Assembly (NCBI GenBank): GCA_050944915.1
Contig: JBMNRY010000006.1
Location: 1-35,177, forward strand
From: JBMNRY01 sp050944915
GTDB taxonomy: Bacteria > Bacillota > Limnochordia > JAAZLZ01
Reading direction: 5' to 3'
DNA: 35,177 nucleotides
Numbering within the stretch: position 1 is the stretch's first letter; each line of letters begins with the position of its first letter. Of the stretch, positions 15,135-22,292 are shown piece by piece. The translations under genes and the position numbers were made by a program. A model generated the notes under the pieces. The model saw only the letters and a program-made list of their open reading frames with translations. It was not told the DNA's origin and ran no database searches.

Positions 15135-15782
15135 ATGGACAGGAAATGGTTTGCTGCCATCATTTGCTTTATTCTACTGACGATAGGTTGTTCGACCCTG
15201 CCGGGGGAGAAAGTAGTAGTTCCCGAAGGGAGTAGTAGGGTGCCTGGTCAGGAGCCGGGAACTTCTTTCCCCATGGCCGATGGTTTTGATTATCCTGTTG
15301 GAGATCGCCATGGCAACGGCTGGGCGATCACTGGTTACGGGTGGCTCGATGAGAGTCGGGTTAGCAACTCCCTCCATCCGGGGGAAGATTGGAACATCCC
15401 CGGAGCCGGTGATGGCGACTATGGAAAGCCGGTGAGATCTATTGCCCACGGTCGGGTCCGCCATTCCCTGTGGAATTCGGCCCTTGGCCACGTTGTTGTT
15501 ATAGAACATCGATTGTCCGACGGTCGCCGGGTCTGGTCCCAGTACGCCCATCTTGCTGAACGGTGGGTGGTCCAAGGGGAAGATGTGGCCCGGGGCCAAC
15601 AAATCGGTACGGTAGGCAAAGGACCTAACAATCGCTTTCTGGCCCACCTACACTTTGAAATTAGGAAGGCCGATTTGGCGGCTAATGCTTGGCCCCGGAC
15701 CAATGGTCAGGCTTGGCCGGCGGCCCAAGTTGAAGAATACTGGTTAGAACCATCGAAATTCATCAACGAGAACCGGCCTTAG
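15135..15782 (+). CDS. M23-family metallopeptidase lipoprotein
   Basis: 215 residues from ATG 15135, with GGGGGAG 6 bases upstream. An N-terminal signal with a lipobox-like end (FILLTIGC, Cys20) predicts lipid anchoring on the outer face of the membrane. The M23 (lysostaphin/LytM) zinc site is visible. HPGEDWN gives the first His and Asp ligands, QYAHL is the conserved mid-motif, and HLHFEIRK gives the H-x-H pair. Such enzymes cut peptidoglycan cross-bridges. The domain occupies about residues 80-190. It lies alone between two terminators. The role could be cell-wall growth or spore cortex remodelling, and context does not decide. Confidence 0.88.
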   Translation: MDRKWFAAIICFILLTIGCSTLPGEKVVVPEGSSRVPGQEPGTSFPMADGFDYPVGDRHGNGWAITGYGWLDESRVSNSLHPGEDWNIPGAGDGDYGKPVRSIAHGRVRHSLWNSALGHVVVIEHRLSDGRRVWSQYAHLAERWVVQGEDVARGQQIGTVGKGPNNRFLAHLHFEIRKADLAANAWPRTNGQAWPAAQVEEYWLEPSKFINENRP

Positions 15783-15836
15783 GTTGGTGGACCGGCTTCC
15801 CGTGGAAAGACAATAGATGACCCTCCGTGGGAACGG

Positions 15837-15865
15837 AAAGGAGCCAAGGACGGCTCCTTTCTTAA
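15837..15865 (+). terminator. Terminator after the M23 gene
   Basis: AAAGGAGCC (15837-15845) pairs with GGCTCCTTT (15852-15860), followed by CTTAAT. The remaining gap to 16102 holds no gene that I can support. A nine-codon frame at 15895 is too short to judge. Confidence 0.75.
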
Positions 15866-16102
15866 TGAAAATGTATTTGCAGGGAGGAAAACCCATGGTA
15901 AGCGGCGTAAGTCTACACTAAATGTCTGTCGATTCTGAAGATATTTGAGGGAGTTTTCGAAAGAAAGCAAAATTACCCCTAGTTCGGAGGAAATACGGAC
16001 ACCAATTACGGCCAGACCAAGGAAGAGAGATTTTGATGGTCTAAAGAGGATCCAATATCCTTGATTCCGAAATGGTGATAAGGAGGTATGGGGTGGCGTC
16101 AG

Positions 16103-16786
16103 ATGAATAAAGTGAAAACGTACAAAACACTACAGGCCCTCGTTTATGAGAATTTGCGGGATGCCATCCTTAGCGGTCGACTGGAACCGGGTAGCCGCCT
16201 GGTGGCCGAAAGGATCGCCCATGAACTAGGTGTTAGTCGGATGCCCGTCCGGGAGTCCTTACGCCGGCTGGAGTCCGAGGGGTTGGTGACCAGGATACCC
16301 CATAAAGAAGCGGTGGTGCGCCAATTATCCCTGGACGAGATCGAAGATATCTATGCCATCCGGTTACAGTTGGAAGGCTATGGTGGTCGGCTCGCAGCTC
16401 GAAATTGTAGTTCAGGGGAATTAGAAGTTTTAGTCCAATTGGCTGATAACGCGGAAGCAGCGGCTCGAGCCGGCGATTGGGCAGGACAGCAAGAGGCGAA
16501 CCGCCGCTTCCATGAAGGTGTTTTTCGGGCCAGCGGCTCCCCAGTTTTGTTTGAAATACTGGTCAATCTATGGAATAGATGTAGTGTTTATCGTCATTGG
16601 GCAGCAAAGTTCGGTAACAGGGTGGAGGAGTCTTTAGAGGAACATCGGGCCATCATCGAGGCTCTTGGTCAAGGAGACGAGAGCTTAGTAGAAAGGCTGG
16701 TTCGTGAACACACAAGAAAGGCTATCACGCCTTTGCTCAACCATCTTCAGGCAGAGCTGAAGGTTCAAGAAGAAAGGGAGGATTAG
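16103..16786 (+). CDS. GntR-family transcriptional regulator, FadR/FCD subfamily
   Basis: 227 residues from ATG 16103. ATG 16088 is also in frame but touches the AAGGAGG at 16080-16086 and is too close to it. The spacing to 16103 is longer than usual, so the start is uncertain. The N-terminal winged helix-turn-helix is clear: NLRDAILSGRLEPGSRLVAE, then the recognition helix ELGVSRMPVRESLRRLE. The C-terminal FCD ligand domain follows, with FHEGVFRASG and EEHRAIIEALGQGD giving His residues likely to bind a metal ion. It directly precedes a hydroxyacid dehydrogenase gene by one base and probably controls this operon in response to a sugar acid or hydroxyacid. Confidence 0.9.
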   Translation: MNKVKTYKTLQALVYENLRDAILSGRLEPGSRLVAERIAHELGVSRMPVRESLRRLESEGLVTRIPHKEAVVRQLSLDEIEDIYAIRLQLEGYGGRLAARNCSSGELEVLVQLADNAEAAARAGDWAGQQEANRRFHEGVFRASGSPVLFEILVNLWNRCSVYRHWAAKFGNRVEESLEEHRAIIEALGQGDESLVERLVREHTRKAITPLLNHLQAELKVQEERED

Positions 16787-16787
16787 A

Positions 16788-17756
16788 ATGGCAAGGAAGA
16801 AGGTTTTGCTTACCCAGGCGATCCATGAGAGCGGTGTAGAAGTACTGGCCGAAGATTTTGATGTAAAATTGGCCGACGATTTCTCCGTGGAAGGCTTGAA
16901 AAAAGAGGTCGGCGATGTCCATGGGATTCTGGCTAGGACAGCCCTCCTACCCCGGGAAGTATTGGAGGCTGCTCCCCATTTGGAAGTGGTGGCCAGGCAT
17001 GGAGTAGGTGTGGACAACATCGATGTTGCCTATCTAACAGAGAAGGGGATTCCCCTTTGCTTCACTCCCACGGCCAACGCCCTATCGGTAGCCGAATGGA
17101 CCCTTACAGCCATCTCCGCCTTGGCTAAAGGCCTGCTTATTTACGACAGGGCTGTACGGGAGGGTAACTGGGAAAGACGTAACGAGTACAAGATCATCGA
17201 TATTGACGGGAAAAAACTAGGTTTGGTTGGCCTCGGCCGCATTGGAACCCTCGTTGCCGCGAAGGCCAAGGCCGCTTACAACATGGAAGTCCTAGTCTTC
17301 GATCCCTACGTCGATGAAGCGAAAGGTTCGGAGTTGGGAGTTACTATAGTAAAGTCTTTAGAAGAACTCCTACCTCAGGTTGATTTCCTCAGCCTCCATT
17401 TGCCTCTAACGGAGGAAAGCCGCGATCTCATCGGCGCCGAAGAATTGGCCCAAATGAAGGAAACGGCCTTCTTAATTAATGCCGCCCGAGGTGGCATCGT
17501 CAATGAAGAGGCCTTAGTCAAAGCCTTGAGGGAAAACCAGATTGCTGGGGCGGCCCTTGATGTTTTCGAAGCGGAACCGCCGGCAAAGGATAGTCCCCTC
17601 TGGGAGTTGGATAACCTAATCGTGGCGCCCCACTTGGCAGCCCTGACCCAGGAATGTGTAATCCGCATGGCGACCATCGCCGCCCAAGGAATTAAAGATG
17701 TCTTGCAGGGTCGAAAACCCGAGTTTGTTTATAATAGGGAGATTTTTGATAAATAG
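16788..17756 (+). CDS. D-isomer-specific 2-hydroxyacid dehydrogenase (phosphoglycerate dehydrogenase-like)
   Basis: 322 residues. It interconverts a 2-hydroxyacid and a 2-oxoacid with NAD. The dinucleotide fold reads GLVGLGRIGTLVAAKAKA. The substrate and catalytic residues are in NAARGGIVNEEALVKAL (Arg), ALDVFEAEPP (Glu) and APHLAALTQE (His). It lacks the C-terminal ACT domain of SerA, so it is more likely a catabolic dehydrogenase than the serine pathway enzyme. ATG 16788 comes one base after the gntR stop, with GGAGG inside the end of that gene. The aldolase gene follows after 11 bases, which makes a three-gene operon. Confidence 0.9.
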   Translation: MARKKVLLTQAIHESGVEVLAEDFDVKLADDFSVEGLKKEVGDVHGILARTALLPREVLEAAPHLEVVARHGVGVDNIDVAYLTEKGIPLCFTPTANALSVAEWTLTAISALAKGLLIYDRAVREGNWERRNEYKIIDIDGKKLGLVGLGRIGTLVAAKAKAAYNMEVLVFDPYVDEAKGSELGVTIVKSLEELLPQVDFLSLHLPLTEESRDLIGAEELAQMKETAFLINAARGGIVNEEALVKALRENQIAGAALDVFEAEPPAKDSPLWELDNLIVAPHLAALTQECVIRMATIAAQGIKDVLQGRKPEFVYNREIFDK

Positions 17757-17767
17757 GGGGGATAGCT

Positions 17768-18544
17768 GTGACAGGTAAAGAATTGAAGGCTAAGCTGAAG
17801 AGTGGAGAAGCTGTCATCGGGACTATGGTCTCTGAGCTGCGCACGCCCCAGGTCGGTCAAATCATGGCTAATGCCGGATTCGATTTTATGTACATCGATA
17901 TGGAGCACTCGCCCTTGAACATGGAGACTGTAGCCGATATGATCCTGGGAGCTAAATATGCGGGGATTCCCACCATTGTTCGCACCCCAGGTATCGACCG
18001 CTGTGCCCTGGCCCGTCCTTTAGATAGTGGTGCCGACGGAGTTCTTTGCCCCCAGACGGAAACGAGGGAGCAAGTGGAAAACATCGTAGCCTGGACCAAG
18101 TATTACCCCTTGGGTCAACGGGGCATGGCCCTCTCCCGGGCCCATAGCCGATACCGAAGTGTAAAAGCCCAGGAGTACTGTCCAGAAGCCAATGATTCTA
18201 CCGTAGTCGTCATCCAGATCGAAAGCAAAAATGCCATCGCGACCTTGGATCAATTAGTTTCGGTAGAGGGGGTCGATGCGGCTTTCATTGGACCTGCCGA
18301 CTTGTCCCAAACTTACGGATTGCCCGGTCAAGCCAATGATCCCCAGATTGTCGAGGATCTCCATAAGTTCATCAAAATCTGCCAAGACCACGATGTGGTG
18401 CCGGGGATTCACGTTTACAATCCAACCGATCTTAGACGCTGGTATGATGCCGGTATGCGGCTCTTTGCCATGCGCAACGATATCTCCATGCTCTCGGGTG
18501 CCGCTGCCCAAGCGGTGGCCGAATCGAGGGCCGCACTAGAATAG
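17768..18544 (+). CDS. HpcH/HpaI-family class II aldolase (2-keto-3-deoxy acid aldolase)
   Basis: 258 residues from GTG 17768, preceded by GGGGGGAT. This family splits 2-keto-3-deoxy acids to pyruvate and an aldehyde with a divalent metal. Family motifs are visible: FDFMYIDMEHSPLNMETV near the start, GADGVLCPQTETREQVE in the middle, VVIQIESKNAI with the metal-binding Glu, and VDAAFIGPADLSQTYG with the metal-binding Asp. The combination with a 2-hydroxyacid dehydrogenase and a FadR-type regulator suggests breakdown of a sugar acid. Which one (rhamnonate, galactarate-derived or other) cannot be told. Confidence 0.9.
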   Translation: MTGKELKAKLKSGEAVIGTMVSELRTPQVGQIMANAGFDFMYIDMEHSPLNMETVADMILGAKYAGIPTIVRTPGIDRCALARPLDSGADGVLCPQTETREQVENIVAWTKYYPLGQRGMALSRAHSRYRSVKAQEYCPEANDSTVVVIQIESKNAIATLDQLVSVEGVDAAFIGPADLSQTYGLPGQANDPQIVEDLHKFIKICQDHDVVPGIHVYNPTDLRRWYDAGMRLFAMRNDISMLSGAAAQAVAESRAALE

Positions 18545-18555
18545 TTCCCAGGAAA

Positions 18556-18582
18556 GGCGACTGGTTGAATCAGTCGCCTTAC
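18556..18582 (+). terminator. Terminator of the gntR-dehydrogenase-aldolase operon
   Basis: GGCGACTG (18556-18563) pairs exactly with CAGTCGCC (18571-18578). The T-run is short (TTACTAT), so it is a moderate terminator. Confidence 0.7.
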
Positions 18583-18641
18583 TATGTTCCCCCCCAAGCC
18601 CACCTTTAGAAAACGGGGCATAATAAGCGGGGGGTGATTTC

Positions 18642-18785
18642 ATGACCACCGATCCTGTTTGCGGAAAACGGATCGATGAAAAACAAGCCCGTCACCGGGT
18701 AGAATACGATGAACAAACCTACTATTTTTGTTCCCAGGAATGTGCAGAAAAGTTTCGCCGGCAGCCAACTAGGTATCTAGCTTAA
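18642..18785 (+). CDS. YHS-domain small protein
   Basis: 47 residues. It begins MTTDPVCGKRID and has YYFCSQECAEKF, the YHS metal-binding pattern with D-P-V-C-G and F-C-x-x-x-C. YHS domains bind heavy metals such as copper and often occur alone or fused to metal-transport ATPases. A GGGGGGTGAT ribosome-binding site lies 6 bases upstream, and the gene has its own terminator. No metal transporter gene is adjacent. Confidence 0.85.
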   Translation: MTTDPVCGKRIDEKQARHRVEYDEQTYYFCSQECAEKFRRQPTRYLA

Positions 18786-18806
18786 GCCCCTTGAGGGGCT
18801 TTTTGT
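18785..18806 (+). terminator. Terminator after the YHS gene
   Basis: AGCCCC (18785-18790), loop TTGA, GGGGCT (18795-18800), then TTTTTG. It overlaps the last base of the stop codon. Confidence 0.9.
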
Positions 18807-18820
18807 ATATCTAAAGGCCC

Positions 18821-19567
18821 ATGGGAGACCATAAAGGGGTAAAGGAGGGAAGACATCTGTTTGCAGCACCGGGGATTGCTCTAGTGGTACTTATTAGCGG
18901 CTTAGTTTTCTTTGGTTTTGCCCAGCGGGTCCTCGATCGAATGCGTCTTTCCGATGGAACGGCCTTGCTCCTTTTGGCCATTATGTTCATCGGTTACTAT
19001 CTACCGGAACTTCCCCTCTTCGGAACGCTGAGAATCAATCCTGGCGGCGGATTGATCCCTTTAGGAGTAGCCTTATACTTGATCATTACCGCCGATACAA
19101 CCAAGGAAAAACTCCGGGGCGTCATTGCGAGTTTACTGGTGGCCGGCGCCATCTATTGGACCGATAAGAACTTGAGTCTGGAACCCGGGGGCTGGATCCT
19201 CGATACCGATCCCATCTACACAGGGGGGATTATCGCCGCTATCGTAGCCTATATTGCTGGCCGTTCCCGGCGTTTAGCCTTCGCCAGCGCTATTCTAGGC
19301 TTAATCCTTGTCGATCTCATTGCTTTCTGGCAAGCGGGCCTCCCTTTCCAAGATGGACCAAGCTTTATCCTTGGCGGTGGTGGCCTCTTTGATGTGCTGA
19401 TGGTCGGCGGAGTCACTGCGGTGCTCATCGCCGAGGGGATTGGAGAACTGGTAGAAAGACTGGTCGGCCGAGCCCAAGTTCCGCCCATGGAGGAAGAAAT
19501 GACCGCCCTAGCCAATGCCCTGGGTGTTGAAGATGGGGAAAGGGAGGGCGAAGGGAAAAATGATTAA
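18821..19567 (+). CDS. DUF1614-like multi-spanning membrane protein
   Basis: 248 residues if ATG 18821 is used. About seven membrane spans are visible, and the motif GTLRINPGGGLIPLGVALYL resembles the DUF1614 family of Bacillota. The C-terminus is cytoplasmic and acidic. The start is doubtful. ATG 18821 has no good ribosome-binding site, while a strong AAAGGAGGG lies inside the frame at 18841-18849 and points to CTG 18857, which would leave a protein beginning at the first membrane span. The stop overlaps the spoIIP start (ATGATTAA, 19560-19567), so the two are translated together and may act together in sporulation. That functional link is inference. Confidence 0.7.
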   Translation: MGDHKGVKEGRHLFAAPGIALVVLISGLVFFGFAQRVLDRMRLSDGTALLLLAIMFIGYYLPELPLFGTLRINPGGGLIPLGVALYLIITADTTKEKLRGVIASLLVAGAIYWTDKNLSLEPGGWILDTDPIYTGGIIAAIVAYIAGRSRRLAFASAILGLILVDLIAFWQAGLPFQDGPSFILGGGGLFDVLMVGGVTAVLIAEGIGELVERLVGRAQVPPMEEEMTALANALGVEDGEREGEGKND

Positions 19568-20648
19568 ATTAATTGCCCTTCTCTTGCTCATCCTTTCCCC
19601 ACAGGTTGGTGCCCAAGGCTTTGAATGGGTCGATGAACATCTCCCCATCGATCAGTATATGCAGATGGTCGATGAAGAGGGTAATGTACTTATGGAAAGT
19701 TCCCGGTTGATCGAGGAAGGAGATCAATATTTGACGGCCGATAATTATTTATATGAGGTGGTAAGCATCGAAGGAAACTTGGCTAAGGCCAAGTTGAAGG
19801 AAAGGGTGGAACTGCCCGACAAAAGGTTCCGTTTAGGTGGTCTAACGGGTTTGACGACCCAGGCAGGACCCCGGGAGATCAGAGGTATCGCCTTTTACCA
19901 TACCCACAATGCCGAGTCCTACCTACCTAGCGATGGAACCCATAGCATCAACGGACAGGGGGGCATCCATAAGGTGGGTCAAGCCTTCGCCAAGGTTTTA
20001 GCCGAACTCAATGTACCGGTTTACTATGATGAGACCCTGCATCTGCCCCACGACCGAGGGGCTTACCGGCGCTCCCGGGGGACGGCCATGGCCCTTTTGG
20101 AAGAGAATCCCGATGCCATCTTCGATATTCATCGAGACGCAGCTCCAGCCCATCGTTATGCCTTAGAAATCGACGATGATGAGTGGGTAACTTCGATTCA
20201 GCTGGTTGTGGGACGACAGAACCAGAACTTTGCTATCAATAAGGAATACGCTCAGAGTTTAAAGAAGATCGCCGATACCATGCATCCTGGCCTCATTCGG
20301 GGGATTTTCTTCGGACGGGGAAACTACAACCAAGATTTAACTCCCCTTAACCTTTTGTTAGAAGTGGGATCCCACACCAATAGTAGGGAGGCCGCCGAAA
20401 AGGGTATCGGATATTTTGCCCAGGTGGTCGATTACTATTTCTACGGACCCCAAGAGGACCGCCGCACTGCCGATCCCAGGGGAGGACTGCGGGGTTTAGT
20501 TGCCAATCGAACGGCTTTGAGTATCCTATTGGTCCTATTCTTCGGCTGGCTAACCTATTTTGTGATCAACAGCGGCAGTTGGCAGGGGGCCCTCAACCGT
20601 TTAGGTAGACTTCTAGGCAGATTACCCCCCGATGGGGATGATAACTAG
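19560..20648 (+). CDS. spoIIP: Stage II sporulation protein P (SpoIIP-like peptidoglycan hydrolase)
   Basis: 362 residues from ATG 19560, which overlaps the previous gene by eight bases. An N-terminal signal (MIKLIALLLLILSPQVGA) is followed by the SpoIIP catalytic domain. Its zinc and catalytic motifs are AFYHTHNAESYLPSDG (H114, H116, E119) and FDIHRDAAP (H191), with LLLEVGSHTNSREAAEKGI near the end. A single membrane span near residues 325-343 (LSILLVLFFGWLTYFVI) lies close to the C-terminus. Classical SpoIIP has its anchor at the N-terminus. In Bacillus SpoIIP works with SpoIID and SpoIIM to thin septal peptidoglycan during engulfment, and neither is encoded here. This gene is the best evidence that the host forms endospores. 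Confidence 0.88.
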   Translation: MIKLIALLLLILSPQVGAQGFEWVDEHLPIDQYMQMVDEEGNVLMESSRLIEEGDQYLTADNYLYEVVSIEGNLAKAKLKERVELPDKRFRLGGLTGLTTQAGPREIRGIAFYHTHNAESYLPSDGTHSINGQGGIHKVGQAFAKVLAELNVPVYYDETLHLPHDRGAYRRSRGTAMALLEENPDAIFDIHRDAAPAHRYALEIDDDEWVTSIQLVVGRQNQNFAINKEYAQSLKKIADTMHPGLIRGIFFGRGNYNQDLTPLNLLLEVGSHTNSREAAEKGIGYFAQVVDYYFYGPQEDRRTADPRGGLRGLVANRTALSILLVLFFGWLTYFVINSGSWQGALNRLGRLLGRLPPDGDDN

Positions 20649-20652
20649 CTCC

Positions 20653-20681
20653 TTGCAAAGAATCCTTGATTGTGGTATTAT
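20653..20681 (+). promoter_or_regulatory. Sigma-A promoter of tRNA-Arg
   Basis: TTGCAA (20653-20658), 17 bases, TATTAT (20676-20681), 17 bases before the tRNA. Confidence 0.78.
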
Positions 20682-20697
20682 ACACCTGCAAAGGAGT

Positions 20698-20774
20698 CCG
20701 CCCGTAGCTCAACTGGATAGAGCGCTTGACTTCGGATCAAGAGGTTCTGGGTTCAAGTCCTAGCGGGCGGGCCA
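20698..20774 (+). tRNA. tRNA-Arg (anticodon TCG)
   Basis: The acceptor CCGCCCG pairs perfectly with CGGGCGG. The D-arm is GCTC/GAGC, and the anticodon stem CTTGA/TCAAG holds the loop CTTCGGA. The T-arm is CTGGG/CCTAG, the discriminator is G and CCA is encoded at 20772-20774. Confidence 0.96.
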
Positions 20775-20789
20775 TACAATCAGAAAAGA

Positions 20790-20828
20790 AACACCATGAG
20801 TTTTGTGCAAGGCTCCTGGTGTTTTTTC
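20790..20828 (+). terminator. Terminator after tRNA-Arg
   Basis: AACACCATGAG (20790-20800) pairs with CTCCTGGTGTT, with one small mismatch, followed by a TTTTTT run. Confidence 0.8.
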
Positions 20829-20829
20829 C

Positions 20830-21120
20830 ATTCGGGCTGTCCACAAAGGCTCCATATCACCCACCTCCCCAGATTGACTCATCGACTCCATAGTAGAATC
20901 CATCTAAGTTCTTTCGTAGCGACCAGCATAATAAAGGGAAGTAAAGACCATCAATCGGGCCGTCAAGATAGATATCTCGGGATAGGCCTGATACCCCACT
21001 GGGTCCCCTTGTATCGCTTTTCTCAACGGGTGATTATAAAGGCCCCCTCCTACCGCGGGGATCTTCAAGAATACCATTATCGAAAAAACCTTCCCCAAAC
21101 CCATTTCTATACTTGTTTAA
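20830..21120. other. Non-coding gap after tRNA-Arg
   Basis: Frames of 60 to 125 codons exist on both strands but none has a ribosome-binding site or a motif that I recognise. It appears to be decayed sequence that leads into the gene fragments at 21121 onwards. Confidence 0.4.
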
Positions 21121-21291
21121 AGAAGACAGGTTTATCGGAGCCTATTACTCAGTCAAGCACAGCTAACTGGGGCTTATAGTCCAGAATTAGGTAAGTTCAT
21201 CGATGGGTTGCCAGAGTTGGGACCGGACGGTTTTAGCAACCTGGGGCAATATAGTGGGCCCTTATCGTCCCTAAAGAAGGGGACTCCTTGA
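21121..21291 (+). pseudogene. Fragment resembling the start of a multicopper oxidase
   Basis: An open frame between stops at 21118-21120 and 21289-21291 reads YSPELGKFIDGLPELGPDG, then FSNLGQYSGPL. The pattern 'K-F-[VI]-D-x-L-P-x-L-G-P-x-x-x-N-N-L-G-Q-Y' is one I associate with the N-terminus of bacterial multicopper oxidases. After NLGQY the similarity stops and the frame ends, so no copper-binding motif is present. There is no start codon or ribosome-binding site in good position. It is best read as a gene remnant. The family call rests on about 20 residues recalled from memory. Confidence 0.4.
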
Positions 21292-21305
21292 TCCGACCAC
21301 AGCTT

Positions 21306-21521
21306 GAGTATGCAATCCCTGGGAGTAATTAACCTAGGGTTAGCATTCGAACAATGGTCACCAGACAGGGAGGGCAGGAAGGTGGGGAAAACCATCCCTA
21401 TATTAGGGGGCGGAACGGGCGGCGTGGTGGCGGCCAATGTCCTGCGGAAAACCCTTCCACAAGAACATCGGATCATCGTTGTCGATCGGAATTGGAAACA
21501 CTGCTTGCAGGCTAGTTACCC
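21306..21521 (+). repeat. Direct repeat, copy 1 (truncated oxidoreductase 5' end)
   Basis: This stretch matches 23106-23323 on the same strand, beginning at GTATGCAATCCCT and running through the GTG start and first 47 codons of the oxidoreductase. Of the first 60 coding bases, 55 are identical. The upstream non-coding part is also conserved, with small gaps. Confidence 0.88.
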
Positions 21522-21603
21522 AAGTATGGCACGACGCTACAGATTTGGCACAGCTACTGAGGAGCCCGAAATAGCGGTTTATGTGGAGGATTCAGAATTA
21601 TAG
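21382..21603 (+). pseudogene. Truncated copy of the FAD/NAD(P) oxidoreductase at 23183
   Basis: From GTG 21382 the frame reads MGKTIPILGGGTGGVVAANV and continues in close match with the intact gene to QASYP (codon 47). It then jumps to ARRYRFGT. The intact copy has an ARRYVKT about 35 codons further on, so an internal deletion is likely. The frame ends at 21601-21603 after 73 residues, with no second half of the flavoprotein. It keeps the first dinucleotide-binding loop but cannot be a working enzyme. Confidence 0.85.
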
Positions 21604-22142
21604 TATTGAAAGTATTCCATAGTTGCAAGTATGGAGTTGTTGCAAAATAATAAATTCCGGAGAAGTAATCTTGTCTCAGATTTTGGAATTTCGTATTGGG
21701 TAGTAATTCCATCTTGATTCGTAAGTGTAAGGGCTACTGAAAAGGCCAGGTGGTGGAATTAATAAGCGTTCAATTGCCATTTATTCTCCTGTTCAGGATT
21801 CTAATTGTCTTGCCAATTTGGGTTATGATTCGGGCCACTAAGAGTTTTCTACCGTTGACTTGGACAAGCATTGCCTGCCATTAGAATCTTAACATCTCGG
21901 CAGAGGGATTGGTCACCATCTTTACTCTCGGTGAGCAGAGTTCTATTTAGTTGTCATATCTCAGTAAGGAAAGTCCACAATCCTTGGTCTATTTTATGGA
22001 CGTTTGTTTTAGTCGCATAGAAAAAGATCTTCAGGTCTTGAAAGGGTCACAGGCGCAATGAGGTAATCAATGACTGCCTTGACGCGGGAGTGTTCCTTAA
22101 CCGAAACATAATAAAAAATACTAATTATGGAGGTGTTAGTCT
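21604..22142. other. AT-richer non-coding segment inside the duplication
   Basis: 540 bases, visibly richer in A and T than the flanks, with no supported gene. Short frames around 21740-21890 lack ribosome-binding sites. I looked for transposase motifs and terminal inverted repeats and found none that I can defend. Confidence 0.4.
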
Positions 22143-22292
22143 TTGAAGATAGTTCAATCCTTGTTAGCTGTCGCCTTCGTCTTGAGTATTGTGTTTTCCC
22201 AAGCCATTGGAAGCGTCTGGACCTGGATACCAGGCATATTACTGGTTGTTGTGTATATCGCATACCGCCAAAGAAAGGGGAATACTAGGTGA
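22143..22292 (+). CDS. Small two-span membrane protein coupled to the lipoprotein gene
   Basis: 49 residues from TTG 22143, with GGAGGTG 7 bases upstream. It has two hydrophobic segments (IVQSLLAVAFVLSIVFS and TWIPGILLVVVYIAYR) and a basic C-terminus RQRKGNTR. Its TGA stop overlaps the GTG start of the lipoprotein gene (GTGA, 22289-22292), so the two are translationally coupled. I do not recognise a family. The codon choice is AT-leaning like that of its partner. Confidence 0.6.
   Translation: MKIVQSLLAVAFVLSIVFSQAIGSVWTWIPGILLVVVYIAYRQRKGNTR

Noticed and set aside
18805..18837. Sigma-E promoter before the DUF1614-spoIIP pair
   Set aside because: GTATATC and CATAAAGG are 18 bases apart rather than 14-15, and each has mismatches.
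20904..21104. A 66-codon minus-strand frame
   Set aside because: Its sequence looks protein-like in places, but there is no ribosome-binding site and I recognise no family. It could be a remnant.
20796..21179. A 127-codon open frame after tRNA-Arg
   Set aside because: It begins inside the tRNA terminator and has no ribosome-binding site or family motif.
21604..22142. Transposase or insertion-sequence ends inside the AT-rich segment
   Set aside because: No DDE motif, terminal inverted repeats or target duplications could be found by eye.
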